A stretch of 64,000 bases of DNA from Acidovorax sp. CF316 (GTDB lineage Bacteria; Pseudomonadota; Gammaproteobacteria; Burkholderiales; Burkholderiaceae_C). Below the pieces are notes generated by a model. That model searched no databases and was not told the DNA's origin. It was given only the letters and a program-made list of their open reading frames with translations. Within the stretch, counting starts at the first letter, position 1. Every line of letters starts with the position of its first letter. The stretch spans positions 1 through 64,000 of the forward strand of contig NZ_AKJX01000020.1 of NCBI RefSeq assembly GCF_000276605.1, in the 5' to 3' direction. The position numbers and the translations under genes are program-made. This document shows positions 48,496 to 57,501 of this stretch, piece by piece.

Positions 48496-50349
48496 ATGAC
48501 CTTGCGAATGATTGCCGCGGCCTGCGCCGCGCTGGCTGTTACCGCGGTTGCCTGCAGCAGCGGCGGCAGCGAGCCACCGTTCACCGTCAAGCTGATCGGC
48601 TTCAACGACTACCACGGCAACCTGGAATCCCCGGGCACCTTCGGCGCCAGTGCCGCCGTTCCGGCGGCCGAGCGCCCACCGGTGGGCGGCGCCGAGTTCA
48701 TGGCGGCCCATGTCGCCAAGCTCAAGGCCCAGAACCCGAACAACGTGGTAGTGGGTGCGGGCGACTCGATCGGCGCCTCGCCGCTGATCTCCGCGCTGTT
48801 CCAGGACGAGCCTTCCGTGGAAACGCTCAACCGCATCGGGCTGGAGTTCAACTCGGTGGGCAACCACGAGTTCGACAAGGGCTCGGCCGAGCTGCTGCGC
48901 CTGCAGAACGGCGGCTGCAAGGCCGGCGAGCCCAACAGCTGCAAGGGCGCGGTGGCAGGCACGCCGGTGCCCTTTGAGGGCGCCAAATTCAAGTGGCTGT
49001 CGGCCAACGTCATCGCCACCGCCACCGGCAAGCCCCTGCTGCCGGCCTATGGCGTCAAGGAGTTCAAGGGCGTCAAGGTGGCCTTCATCGGCATGACCTT
49101 CAAGGCCACGCCCACCGTCGTCACGCCCACGGGCGTGGCCGGCCTGGAGTTCCGCGACGAAATCCAGACGGTGAACAACCTGATCCCCGAGCTCAAGGGC
49201 CAGGGCATCGAAGCCATCGTCGTGCTGGTGCACGAGGGCGGCTTTCAGTCTGGCACGGTGTCGGACATCAACGGCTGCGAGGGCGCGCTCGCCGGCTCGG
49301 GCATCGCCACCCTGGTCAAGGGCCTGGACAACGCGGTGGACGCCGTGATCAGCGGCCACACCCACGCCGCCTACAACTGCAAGCTGCCCAACGCCACGGG
49401 CCGCACCATCCCGGTGACCAGCTCCAGCTCGTTCGGCCGCGTGCTGACCGATATGGACCTGACCATCGACCCGTCCACGCGCGACATCACGGCCATCGCC
49501 ACCACCAACCGCCTGGTGGTGCGCAACGACCCCACCGTGTCGGCCGACGCAGCCGTCGCCAGGATCATCGCGGGCTACAACAGCCTGGTCTCGCCGATTG
49601 CCAACACGGTGATCGGTGCCATCGCCGCCGAGCTGCCCAACAGCCGCACCGATGGCGCCTGCAACATGCCGGCCGGCGACCTGGTCGCCGACGCCATGCT
49701 GGCGGCCACGCAGGGCCCCACGTTCGGCTCAGCGGTCATCGCCCTGATGAACGGCGGCGGCGTGCGCAACCCCGGCTTCACCTTTGCAAGCAGCGCGGTG
49801 GGCGAAGGGGCCGGCAACGTCACCTACGGCGAAGCCTTCACCACGCAGCCGTTCGGCAACAGCCTGGTAACCATGTCGCTCACGGCGCAGGACCTGAAGG
49901 ACGTGCTGGAAGAGCAGTTCGCGGGGTGCAAGGGCCAGTCGACCACGGCCACGCGCGTGATGCTGCCGTCCAACGGCTTCAAGTACACCTGGGACGGCGC
50001 CAAGGCCTGCGGCGCGCGCGTGAGCAATGTCACGCTGCGCAACGGGGCTTCGACGGAGACCATCGTCGACGCCTCGGGCACGGTCGCCAGCCCGGCCAAG
50101 ACCTACCGCGTCACGATGAACAACTTCATGGCCGACGGCGGCGACGGTTACTCCACCTTCCTCAAGGGCACCAACCGCCTGGGCGGCGCGCAGGACATCG
50201 ATGCGCTGGTGGCCTACCTGTCCGGCTTCAAGGCGCCCAAGGCACCGTACACGCTGGGCAACAACCCCAACGATGCCGGCAGCGTGCGCATCAACCGCAC
50301 CGGCACTGGCAGCAACGCCGCATGTCCGACCGGCGCCGTGACGTCCTGA
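48496..50349 (+). CDS. Secreted bifunctional metallophosphatase / 5'-nucleotidase
   Basis: A 617-residue exported protein. An N-terminal signal ends at AVAC (Cys20, a weak lipobox). The metallophosphatase domain has GFNDYHGN, GDSIGAS, GNHEFD, VLVHEG and SGHTHAAY; the C-terminal 5'-nucleotidase domain has NGGGVRNPG and the NNFMADGGDGY substrate loop. It hydrolyses extracellular nucleotides for phosphate and nucleoside recovery. GAGGGA precedes the ATG. Its last 28 bases overlap the next gene. Confidence 0.92.
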   Translation: MTLRMIAAACAALAVTAVACSSGGSEPPFTVKLIGFNDYHGNLESPGTFGASAAVPAAERPPVGGAEFMAAHVAKLKAQNPNNVVVGAGDSIGASPLISALFQDEPSVETLNRIGLEFNSVGNHEFDKGSAELLRLQNGGCKAGEPNSCKGAVAGTPVPFEGAKFKWLSANVIATATGKPLLPAYGVKEFKGVKVAFIGMTFKATPTVVTPTGVAGLEFRDEIQTVNNLIPELKGQGIEAIVVLVHEGGFQSGTVSDINGCEGALAGSGIATLVKGLDNAVDAVISGHTHAAYNCKLPNATGRTIPVTSSSSFGRVLTDMDLTIDPSTRDITAIATTNRLVVRNDPTVSADAAVARIIAGYNSLVSPIANTVIGAIAAELPNSRTDGACNMPAGDLVADAMLAATQGPTFGSAVIALMNGGGVRNPGFTFASSAVGEGAGNVTYGEAFTTQPFGNSLVTMSLTAQDLKDVLEEQFAGCKGQSTTATRVMLPSNGFKYTWDGAKACGARVSNVTLRNGASTETIVDASGTVASPAKTYRVTMNNFMADGGDGYSTFLKGTNRLGGAQDIDALVAYLSGFKAPKAPYTLGNNPNDAGSVRINRTGTGSNAACPTGAVTS

Positions 50350-51473
50350 TCGGCCTGCTGGGGCTGGCAGCGGGCCCGTTGGCGGCCTCCCCAGCGTCCG
50401 AGGAAAAGCTCAAGGCGATCATGCAGGCGGCAGCCGCCCGCCCGCCCGACGCCGAGCGCCTGCGCGAACGCGAAGCCCTGCTGCGCGAAGCCGAGGCCGC
50501 GCTGGCGGAAGGCGATGCAGAGAAAGCCGAGCAGGGCTTCGACCGTGCCGCGCTGATCCTGCACTCTGCCGACACCGAGATGGGCCTGGTGCGCAGCTAC
50601 ATGCAGTCGGGCCAGTACCGGCGCGCGCTGGCGTTTGGCGCGCACACGGCGGGTGCGCACCTCGACGCGGTGGGCGGTGCGGCGCTGTACGCATGGCTGC
50701 TGCACGCAGGCGGGCAGGATGTGATCGCCCGCAAGCTGCTTGCCGATGCCCAGGCGCGCGCGCCGTCGCAGCCGCTGGTGGCCAGCGTGGGCCGTGAACT
50801 GGCGTCGGGTGCGCCGCACGCGAGTGGTGACATGCTGCTGCCGCCCGCGCGGCTGGCGCCTTATGGCGATTCGACCGGGTTGCCACGCGGCGCGCACCTG
50901 GTCGCAGCCGGCACGCTGGTGGATGAAGGCCGCACGGCACTGGTGCCTGCGCGGGCCGTCGCCGGTGGCCGGCGGCTGTGGGTGCGCAACGGGCTGGGAC
51001 ATCTGGCCCCGGCCTCCCCCATACAGGGGCGCGGCGCGGGCGGCATCGCCCTGTTGCGCCTGGGCAGCCCGCTGCCCGCGCCGTCCCTGGGCATGGTTCC
51101 CGCCGATGTCTTCCCCGGTGCCGTGGCGTTCGCCGTGGGGTATGCGCAGGCCGGTGGCGCGGGGGCTGCATGGCCCCTGCTGCGCACGGGCTTCGTCGGC
51201 GCCGCCAGGGATACGCAGGGGGACCGCGACCTCGATCCGTCCATGCACCAGGGCATGGCGCCCGGCGGGCCCGTCTTCGACCAGGCTGGCCGCTTCGCAG
51301 GCGTCGCGCTGTCCGATGGTGGCGGCGTCAGGCTGGTGGCCGCGACCCGTTTGCGCGAAGCATTCGCAGGGCGCGTGGCGCTGCCTGTGTCCAGGGACGG
51401 CGGCCGCCTGGGGCCCGACGCGGTGTACGAAGCAGCGCTGCGCAGCACCCTGCAGGTGATCGCCGCCCGCTGA
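50322..51473 (+). CDS. Exported TPR and trypsin-like fold protein, probably non-catalytic
   Basis: A 383-residue protein starting with an RRR-containing signal (MSDRRRDVLIGLLGLAAG), possibly Tat. Residues about 40-155 are helical TPR-like repeats; from about 185 there is a trypsin-like pattern: DEGRTALVPARAVAGG where a TAAHC-like motif belongs, and GMAPGGPVFDQAGRFAGVA where GDSGGP belongs. Both catalytic His and Ser are replaced. It overlaps the 5'-nucleotidase gene by 28 bases, so the two are coupled. Family call is from pattern only. Confidence 0.65.
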   Translation: MSDRRRDVLIGLLGLAAGPLAASPASEEKLKAIMQAAAARPPDAERLREREALLREAEAALAEGDAEKAEQGFDRAALILHSADTEMGLVRSYMQSGQYRRALAFGAHTAGAHLDAVGGAALYAWLLHAGGQDVIARKLLADAQARAPSQPLVASVGRELASGAPHASGDMLLPPARLAPYGDSTGLPRGAHLVAAGTLVDEGRTALVPARAVAGGRRLWVRNGLGHLAPASPIQGRGAGGIALLRLGSPLPAPSLGMVPADVFPGAVAFAVGYAQAGGAGAAWPLLRTGFVGAARDTQGDRDLDPSMHQGMAPGGPVFDQAGRFAGVALSDGGGVRLVAATRLREAFAGRVALPVSRDGGRLGPDAVYEAALRSTLQVIAAR

Positions 51474-51489
51474 GGCGGGCAAGCTGCAA

Positions 51490-51509
51490 GGCCTGCGCTT
51501 TTGCAGGCC
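51490..51509 (+). terminator. Hairpin after the trypsin-like gene, possible terminator
   Basis: Seven-bp perfect arms GGCCTGC and GCAGGCC around GCTTTT, 17 bp after the stop codon. A smaller GCCCGC/GCGGGC stem overlaps the stop itself. No T run follows, so it may only stabilise the mRNA. Confidence 0.4.
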
Positions 51510-51591
51510 CGTCTGCTGGCTGCGTGGTGGAACCCGGGTCGGCGCAGCCGCTACCATCTCGCAGCACACCCGAGCGACGCCACACTGCCCC

Positions 51592-52209
51592 ATGATCACC
51601 CTTCAGAAATCCATTGCCCACGGCCTCTTGACCCTCGCCTGCCACGGCGATCTGGACCACCAGGGCCAATGGCTTCTGGACCTGATTGCCAGCCGGGACC
51701 ACGCAGGGCCAGGTCTGGCAAGCGGCACGACGGTGCAGGTGGGCTGGTCGGTCCTGACCCTGGCGGCCACGGCCAACGGGGTATTGGAAGTCCGCGAGCC
51801 AGCCTTCGACACCGACCCGCTGACACTCACCCGGGCAGAGGTCTCCACCACCTTGCGCATCCTGGCGGCCCAGACCGACCTGCTGCGCCGCGTGGGGAGC
51901 GAAGGCCTGGCGGCGCGCTTCGACGACAAGGTGGTCGTACAAAAGGGCTGCCTGGCCGAACCCGGCATCTACGCCCAGCGGTCCGAACCCACACCGGGAG
52001 ATTCCGGGTGGTATGTCGGGCTGGCCGATGGGCCCGCGGCGGCGGGCGCCGAGGACCTGGAAGCGATCCGGCTTCATCAACTGCTGGTGTTGCGCCCCCA
52101 CCTGCTGGCAGCGATGGCGCTGCCCGTGGACTGGATCTGCGTGTGGCGGGGCGATGAACTGAGGGGGATTGCCGACGACCGCAACCAGGAGCGCTGGGCA
52201 ACGGCCTGA
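51592..52209 (+). CDS. Unknown protein with DSGW motif (possible Imm33/DUF2185 type)
   Basis: A 205-residue soluble protein with no signal peptide. The segment EPTPGDSGWYVGLADG and the C-terminal LHQLLVLRP-LPVDWICVWRGD resemble immunity-type DUF2185 (Imm33), where DSGW is conserved. The first half has no recognised family. It lies next to two other small protein genes of which one is DUF6882. No toxin gene is visible nearby. Confidence 0.5.
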   Translation: MITLQKSIAHGLLTLACHGDLDHQGQWLLDLIASRDHAGPGLASGTTVQVGWSVLTLAATANGVLEVREPAFDTDPLTLTRAEVSTTLRILAAQTDLLRRVGSEGLAARFDDKVVVQKGCLAEPGIYAQRSEPTPGDSGWYVGLADGPAAAGAEDLEAIRLHQLLVLRPHLLAAMALPVDWICVWRGDELRGIADDRNQERWATA

Positions 52210-52215
52210 AGCAAT

Positions 52216-52683
52216 CTAGATGCTGCTGGAGTCCGTGGCGACCCAGTGAAAACTGCCCGACTCGCGCCGCCACCGGAAGTGGACCTCCAGGCCCAGATAG
52301 TCGCGATCATCTGCATTGAGCGCGTTCTGACGCTCAAGGCAGCGCACGAAATAGCTGAAGCACACCTCCCTTTGTCTGCCGACCTTCGCAAACCAGGGCT
52401 CGTCCTGAATCCAATAGCGCTCGGCAGACAGGTAGCACTCTCCGGTCAGCCTTTCCAGATCGGGGAATGCATTGCCAGCCGGAAACCCGCTGGCGTACTG
52501 CACCACCCGGCGCCACACCTCGGCCTCGATCACGGCGCGCAAATCCTGGAGGGCATCGTGATCCACATCCTCGAAGCGGTCGCACCGCTCCATGTCCACC
52601 GGTCCCGCCCATGGGGGGCGGGGAACAACGACAACGCGGGGCAGCGGCTGGGCGCGCAGCTCAGGCGACTGCATGCAGGACAT
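52216..52683 (-). CDS. Unknown 155-residue protein
   Basis: A soluble protein with acidic ERCDRFEDVDHDALQDLRAVIEAE helix and many aromatic residues (AERYWIQDEPWFAKVG, CFSYFVRC, EVHFRWRRESG). Family not recognised. Its start overlaps the DUF6882 gene by 23 bases, so the two are translated together. It ends 6 bases from the convergent DSGW protein. Confidence 0.55.
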   Translation of the reverse strand: MSCMQSPELRAQPLPRVVVVPRPPWAGPVDMERCDRFEDVDHDALQDLRAVIEAEVWRRVVQYASGFPAGNAFPDLERLTGECYLSAERYWIQDEPWFAKVGRQREVCFSYFVRCLERQNALNADDRDYLGLEVHFRWRRESGSFHWVATDSSSI

Positions 52684-53137
52684 AGCAGACCCAAGGTTCC
52701 TGGCCCTTGGCCTTGAACACGGCAACGCCTTGCAGATGGTGCAGGGCCAGGGCGCACAACTCGTCCATGTCGCCAGGGCTGGCGCGCAGCTGCGGGGTTT
52801 CGAACACCTGGTAGCCGGTCTCCAGCGCCAGTTCCCTGACCCGGCCGGCCCTGCTCCTGGACAGTGCGGGGAAGGCGTAGTTGGCCCACACCCAGGCGAG
52901 ACTTTCCGACGCGGGGAGGTAGGTGACGATGGGGGTCGCCTGGTACACGCAGGTCGCCTGGCCACCATCGCCGGTGAGTGTCAGCGTCGCCGTTTCCTCG
53001 TCGATGTTCCATGCAGAAAAGCCGGCAATGGCCTGGCTGAAGGCCTCCTGCCTGACCCGGTACCCGTCCATGGCAATGCGCAGCAAGTCTGCAAACCTGG
53101 CGTCTGTGGTGTCCTGATGGTGGCGATGGAGATGCAT
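52661..53137 (-). CDS. DUF6882-family protein
   Basis: A 158-residue protein. FSAWNIDEETATLTLTG, then CVYQATPIVTYLPASESLAWVWAN and the later FETPQLRAS and HHLQGVAVFKA match the DUF6882 pattern. Function unknown; members often occur with immunity-type genes. The ATG at 53137 is the likely start; in-frame codons upstream lie in the divergent promoter region of the next gene. Confidence 0.75.
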   Translation of the reverse strand: MHLHRHHQDTTDARFADLLRIAMDGYRVRQEAFSQAIAGFSAWNIDEETATLTLTGDGGQATCVYQATPIVTYLPASESLAWVWANYAFPALSRSRAGRVRELALETGYQVFETPQLRASPGDMDELCALALHHLQGVAVFKAKGQEPWVCYVLHAVA

Positions 53138-53281
53138 GGGATTTCGGGCGATAGTATCCGGGTATGGTGGTGCTGCAGGCTGGACAGTACCCACCGGCCG
53201 TCCAACCCAGGCACTATTCCACGATCAGTACATTCCGCAAATTGTCCTGCACCTTCCCCCGTCGCTCTGCCCCTTGACCGC

Positions 53282-54283
53282 ATGCCACAACGCCGTCCGC
53301 AGATTCCGAATTTCATCACCGCCAGGGCCCGGTGGCTGGCCTGGCTGTGCGTCCTGGGCGCCCTCACGGCGCCGGTTTCGCGCATGCTGCCGGCGGACCA
53401 GGTGCCCACATTGCAATGGCTGGTGGAACTGGCAGCCCATTGGCAATGGCTCTGCGCGGTGGTGGGGGCGATCTCGCTGGGTGTGCTGGCACTGGCGCGC
53501 CCCCCCGGCAGCATGGGCCGCGGGTGGTTGGCCCTGGCGGTGCTGGCACTGGGCAGTAGCTTCCTGTGGCAGCCGGCCATGCTGCCGCGTGGCGCCGAGC
53601 CATCGAGCCCCGACGCCGTGCTGACCGTGGGCAGCGCCAACCTCAACGCGTCGACCACCGACTTCGACCCGCTCACTGCCTGGCTGGCATCGGCCGGTGC
53701 ACCGGATGTGGTGTTCCTGCAGGAGTTCACCGAACTGGCCCACCAGGCGCTCATGCGCAACCCCGCGGTGGCCGCGCGCTACCCCCACCGGCTGGCAGTC
53801 CCCCAGCCCGATCCATTCGGCCTGGCCGTGCTGTCGCGCCATCCCCTGTCGGACCTGCAGACGCTGCAGCCGCAGGACCTGCGCGACACCCTGCAGCTGC
53901 GCGCTACCGTGGCCTGGAATGGCAAGGCGGTGCACCTGAGCGCGTTGCACCCCATGCCGCCGCTGGATGAAGGCTTCGCCCAGGCCCGCGACCGTGCCCT
54001 GGTTCAAGAGGCCGGGCGCCTTGCGCAAACCGGAGGGCTGGCCCTGCTGGCCGGCGACCTGAACACCACCCCCTGGGCACGCAGCCTGTTCACGGTGGAA
54101 GCCACCCTGCGCCGCGCCAATGGGGCTGCACCCAGCTGGCCCAATGCCTTTGGCTGGCTGTCGGTGCTGCCACTCGACCATGTGCTGGCATCGAGCGGCT
54201 GGCAGGTGCTGGACTCGCGCACCGGGCCCGATTTGGGGTCGGACCACCGGCCAGTGGTGGTGCGCCTGGTCCCAGCGCCCTAG
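53282..54283 (+). CDS. Membrane-anchored endonuclease/exonuclease/phosphatase-fold protein
   Basis: A 333-residue protein: three hydrophobic helices in the first 105 residues, then an exo-endo-phos domain with VGSANLNAST, PDVVFLQEF, LSALHPMPP, LLAGDLNTTPW and the ending GSDHRPVVV. The catalytic Glu, Asn, Asp and His of the family are present, so a phosphodiesterase or phosphatase activity facing the periplasm is likely. It shares four bases (CTAG) tail to tail with the next gene. Confidence 0.85.
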   Translation: MPQRRPQIPNFITARARWLAWLCVLGALTAPVSRMLPADQVPTLQWLVELAAHWQWLCAVVGAISLGVLALARPPGSMGRGWLALAVLALGSSFLWQPAMLPRGAEPSSPDAVLTVGSANLNASTTDFDPLTAWLASAGAPDVVFLQEFTELAHQALMRNPAVAARYPHRLAVPQPDPFGLAVLSRHPLSDLQTLQPQDLRDTLQLRATVAWNGKAVHLSALHPMPPLDEGFAQARDRALVQEAGRLAQTGGLALLAGDLNTTPWARSLFTVEATLRRANGAAPSWPNAFGWLSVLPLDHVLASSGWQVLDSRTGPDLGSDHRPVVVRLVPAP

Positions 54284-54786
54284 CCAGCTTTCCGGGCTGC
54301 GGGCACTTTCTTGGCGGGCGGCGCCTTGGGACTGGCCTTCTTCTGCGCGGCCTGCAGGTCATTGAAGTCTGCCGCCGCACGGAACAGTGCCTTCAAGGCT
54401 GCCTCGTTGACCACCTCGCCCTCGCGCACGTCGATGGCGCGCCGGGTGTTGCCCTCCAGGCTGGAGTTGAACAGGCCCTTGGGATCGGGCAGCGAGGCGC
54501 CCTTGGCAAACGTCATCTTCACGGCCTGCTTGTAGGTCTCGCCCGTGCACAGGATGCCGGCGTGGGACCAGACGGGCACGCCCATCCATTTGACTTCCTC
54601 GATCACATCGGGCACGGCCTCGTGCATGAGCTTGCGCAGATGGGCCAGGGTTTCACCGCGCCAGTCGGCCAGGTCGCGGATCTTGGCGTCGATTAGGGGC
54701 GCCGCGGGCTCGCCCTGCCCTTCGGGTGGGGCTGACTTCGGCGTCTGGCTGCTCTTGCGGGTACCGGCCTTGGTGGGTCCTGTCAT
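54280..54786 (-). CDS. DUF1801-family protein
   Basis: A 168-residue protein with the YdhG-like core: LAHLRKLMHEAVPDVIEEVKWMGVPVW, ILCTGETYKQAVKMTFAKGA and ALKALFRAA. Ends with a Lys/Ala/Pro tail. The function of DUF1801 is unknown. Confidence 0.8.
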   Translation of the reverse strand: MTGPTKAGTRKSSQTPKSAPPEGQGEPAAPLIDAKIRDLADWRGETLAHLRKLMHEAVPDVIEEVKWMGVPVWSHAGILCTGETYKQAVKMTFAKGASLPDPKGLFNSSLEGNTRRAIDVREGEVVNEAALKALFRAAADFNDLQAAQKKASPKAPPAKKVPAARKAG

Positions 54787-54976
54787 TTCGGGCGTCTCCT
54801 GGATGCGGGCAGTTGCTGCCCCTGTGCCAGTTTATCGGCTGCGGGCATGCGGCCGTTCGGCAAGGCAGATCCCACACTCACACCCCGGGGGACGGGTGAG
54901 GGCATCGCCTCGGAACGCAGCCGACTGTCGCCCGTGGCATATCCGACACGGCGCAGAGGCCCGACCTGTCGCGCAG
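54787..54976. other. Intergenic region, no gene seen
   Basis: About 190 bp between two minus-strand genes. A short CTCAC-GGGTGAG type hairpin lies near 54877-54902; otherwise nothing I can support. Confidence 0.4.
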
Positions 54977-55438
54977 TCAGTTGCCCCCGGTGGAGGGGGC
55001 GTTGGCGAAACGCTTTTGCAGCCGAAGCACATTAGCGCGCGACCTGCCTGCGGCCGCGTGGATGGAAGCAATGCCCGGCTTCCAGGGCGTCAATTTGCGG
55101 GTCTCGTGACTCCAGTGGTAGACCTGGGCCTCGGCCAAGCCCGATGTCACTTTCAGCACCAGTTGGTTGCCGGTACCGTTGTCGGCAATCGACACCAGGT
55201 CCTGGGCCATCACCTCCTGGCCCCACGCGCCTTTGAGGTTTTCGTAGGTCACGCTGCCACAGGTCTTGCGTGGGTTGGCCGGGTCAAAGACCGGAAATAC
55301 GCGCCAGCCGCCCCGCAGTTCATTGCAGTTGTACTGCTTCCAGGCGTTGCGTAGTTCCTCCGGGAAGCGCAAGCCCAGCTCGGACTCCGCAGTCGCGATC
55401 ATTTCTTCAGAAACGCCCAGGGAAGGTTCCTTGCTCAT
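54977..55438 (-). CDS. SMI1/KNR4 (SUKH) family protein
   Basis: A 153-residue protein with the SUKH N-terminal pattern: SEEMIATAESELGLRFPEELRNAWKQYN, GGWRVFPVFD and later NGTGNQLVLKV. SUKH proteins often serve as immunity proteins to polymorphic toxins. No toxin gene is next to it. The next minus-strand gene starts about 190 bp downstream. Confidence 0.85.
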   Translation of the reverse strand: MSKEPSLGVSEEMIATAESELGLRFPEELRNAWKQYNCNELRGGWRVFPVFDPANPRKTCGSVTYENLKGAWGQEVMAQDLVSIADNGTGNQLVLKVTSGLAEAQVYHWSHETRKLTPWKPGIASIHAAAGRSRANVLRLQKRFANAPSTGGN

Positions 55439-55493
55439 CAGGGTCCAGCCTCGTCAAAACGGCAGACTCCATTGTGCATCTGCCGAACGGCAG

Positions 55494-56483
55494 TCACCGG
55501 CTGGTGGTGGCACGGCTGTGGATCGCCTGGCCGGCCCGTTTCGGCCGCCGTATGGTCCACAGCGCCGCCGCCATCAACACCACGCCACCCAATTGCACCG
55601 GGCTCAGCGTGCGCCCGTACACCGCCCAGTCCACCAGCACCGCGGTAAGCGGATAGACGAACTGCAGCACCGCGACCTTGCCCAGCGCCAGCCGGGCCAT
55701 GCCGGCGAACAGGATCACATAGGCCAGGCCCGTGTGCAGCACGCCCAGGCCCGTGAGCCAGGCCCAGGCGGCAGCGGTGTGCGGCCCGCCGAAAACCAGT
55801 GGCGCCCAGGCCAGCAGCACGGCCCCCACCAGGCACTGCCACAGCGACAGGGCGAACGGGCTGATGGGCGCGGGCGCGCGGCTGGCGAGCAGCGTGACGG
55901 CGGCATAGCAGAACGAGCCGCCCAGACACATCAGCACCCCGGCCACATAGGCTCCGCCATCGGCCGTGCCGGCCGGGATGCCATCGAGCAGGCCGGTGGT
56001 GAGCACTAGCCCTGCCAGGGCCGCCAGCGTGGCCGCCCATTGGGTGCCCGAGATCGTCTCGCGCAGGAACAAGGCGCCGAAGACGATGACCCAGATGGGC
56101 TGCACGTGGAAGATCACCGTGGCCACCGCAATGGAGGTGCGCGGGATGGCCGCGAAGAACAGCGCCCAGTTGAGCACCATGAACACGCCCGTGGCGCAGG
56201 CCACCCAGCGGCTCCTGGCCTGGTCGCGCAGCAGCAGCTCGCGCCCCTGCCCCGTGGCCAGGCACCAGGCGACCAGGGCCAGCGCGCCGAACACGCAGCG
56301 GAACCACACCGTGACCAGCGGGTGCTGGCCGGCCTCTTCGACAAAGACGCCGATGGTGCCCAGCAGAATGCCGCCGGCGATCATGAGCCATTGGCCTGTG
56401 CGCTCGCGGGCAATGCCTGCGGGGTCAGAGCTCCTGGTGAGGGTGGCAGGTGATGCGGATAGTGCGGAGACCTTGTGGTTCAT
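55494..56483 (-). CDS. EamA-family DMT transporter
   Basis: A 329-residue membrane protein with ten helices in two EamA repeats (LLGTIGVFVEEAGQHPLVTVWFR-type first helices and the second repeat beginning VAGVLMCLGGSFCYAAVTLLAS). It probably exports a metabolite or drug. It is divergent from a LysR gene, with a palindromic LysR-type site between them. The ATG at 56483 is chosen; another at 56525 would put the start closer to the operator. Confidence 0.87.
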   Translation of the reverse strand: MNHKVSALSASPATLTRSSDPAGIARERTGQWLMIAGGILLGTIGVFVEEAGQHPLVTVWFRCVFGALALVAWCLATGQGRELLLRDQARSRWVACATGVFMVLNWALFFAAIPRTSIAVATVIFHVQPIWVIVFGALFLRETISGTQWAATLAALAGLVLTTGLLDGIPAGTADGGAYVAGVLMCLGGSFCYAAVTLLASRAPAPISPFALSLWQCLVGAVLLAWAPLVFGGPHTAAAWAWLTGLGVLHTGLAYVILFAGMARLALGKVAVLQFVYPLTAVLVDWAVYGRTLSPVQLGGVVLMAAALWTIRRPKRAGQAIHSRATTSR

Positions 56484-56541
56484 GGCGCCAATCGTCGGGG
56501 CTTTGCCTACTGAGGTAAAGCGCATAGTTCGCAGAACAGCC

Positions 56542-56556
56542 ATTCGATAATCGAAT
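56542..56556. promoter_or_regulatory. LysR-type operator between EamA and lysR
   Basis: ATTCGATAATCGAAT is a perfect palindrome (7-bp arms, one central base) with a T-N11-A core. It sits 12 bp before the LysR start codon, the classic autoregulatory place. Confidence 0.65.
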
Positions 56557-56567
56557 ACATTGCACGC

Positions 56568-57434
56568 ATGAACTACCCCGACCTGCAGATCGACTGGCTG
56601 CGCGCCTTCGTCGCCGTGGTGGATGCCGGCTCGCTCTCGGGCGCGGCGCCGCTGGTGCACCGCTCGCAGTCGGCCGTGAGCATGCAGATCAAGAAGCTCG
56701 AAGCGGCGCTGGGCCGCCCGGTGCTGCTGCGCGGCCCGCGCCACCTGGAGCTGACGCCCTTGGGACAAGAGCTGCTCGCCTACGCGCGCCGCATGCTGGA
56801 GCTGCAGGCCGAGACGCAGACCGCCCTGTTCGGCCCGCGGCTGGCGGGCCGGGTGCGCCTGGGCGTGCCGGACGACTATGCATCGACCTACCTCACGCCG
56901 GTGCTGCGCAGCTTTTCGCACCGCTACCAGGGGGTGGAGATCGAGCTGACCTGCGAGCAGTCGACCTCGTTGATCCCGCGCGTGGTGCGCGGCGAGCTCG
57001 ACCTGGCCCTGGTCTCGCGCGACAAGCCGCAGCGCGGGCGCTTTCTATTCCAGGAGCCGCTGGTCTGGGTGGGCGTGGCCCAGTTCGAGGCCTGGCGGCG
57101 CGACCCGCTGCCGATTGCGGTGTACGAATCGGCCAGCCTGGCGCGCATCGCTACCATGAAGGCCCTGGCTGCGCGGCGCCGCGCCTACCGCATCGTCTAC
57201 CACAGCTCCAGCCTGGCCGGCCAGCTGGCCGCCGTGGAAAGCGGCCTGGCCGTGGCCGTGCTCACGCGCTGCAGCGTGCCGCCCAACCTGCAGATCCTGC
57301 AGAACCTGCCGGCCGAGTTCGACCTGCCCACGCTCGATTCGATGGACGTGTCGGTGCTGCGCAGCAAGGCGTCGCAGCGCTCACCGGCCGTGGATGCGAT
57401 GTATGAGCAGATGGTGCGGACACTGGCCCAGTAA
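56568..57434 (+). CDS. LysR-family transcriptional regulator
   Basis: A 288-residue protein. The winged helix (LRAFVAVVDAGSLSGAAPLVHRSQSAVSMQIKKLE-type) is followed by a substrate-binding domain. It is divergent from the EamA transporter and upstream of an oxidoreductase gene; by the usual rule it controls one or both. The effector is unknown. Confidence 0.9.
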   Translation: MNYPDLQIDWLRAFVAVVDAGSLSGAAPLVHRSQSAVSMQIKKLEAALGRPVLLRGPRHLELTPLGQELLAYARRMLELQAETQTALFGPRLAGRVRLGVPDDYASTYLTPVLRSFSHRYQGVEIELTCEQSTSLIPRVVRGELDLALVSRDKPQRGRFLFQEPLVWVGVAQFEAWRRDPLPIAVYESASLARIATMKALAARRRAYRIVYHSSSLAGQLAAVESGLAVAVLTRCSVPPNLQILQNLPAEFDLPTLDSMDVSVLRSKASQRSPAVDAMYEQMVRTLAQ

Positions 57435-57501
57435 GCCAAGTGGGTGACAGCAGAGATCGCTCACAGGGGAGAGAATGCAGCACATTTCCCCGGAGACACC
57501 C

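Noticed and set aside
48993-50321. In-frame extension upstream of the trypsin-like gene, inside the 5'-nucleotidase
   Set aside because: The extension is a shadow frame of the nucleotidase. The start at 50322 gives a signal peptide and is accepted instead.
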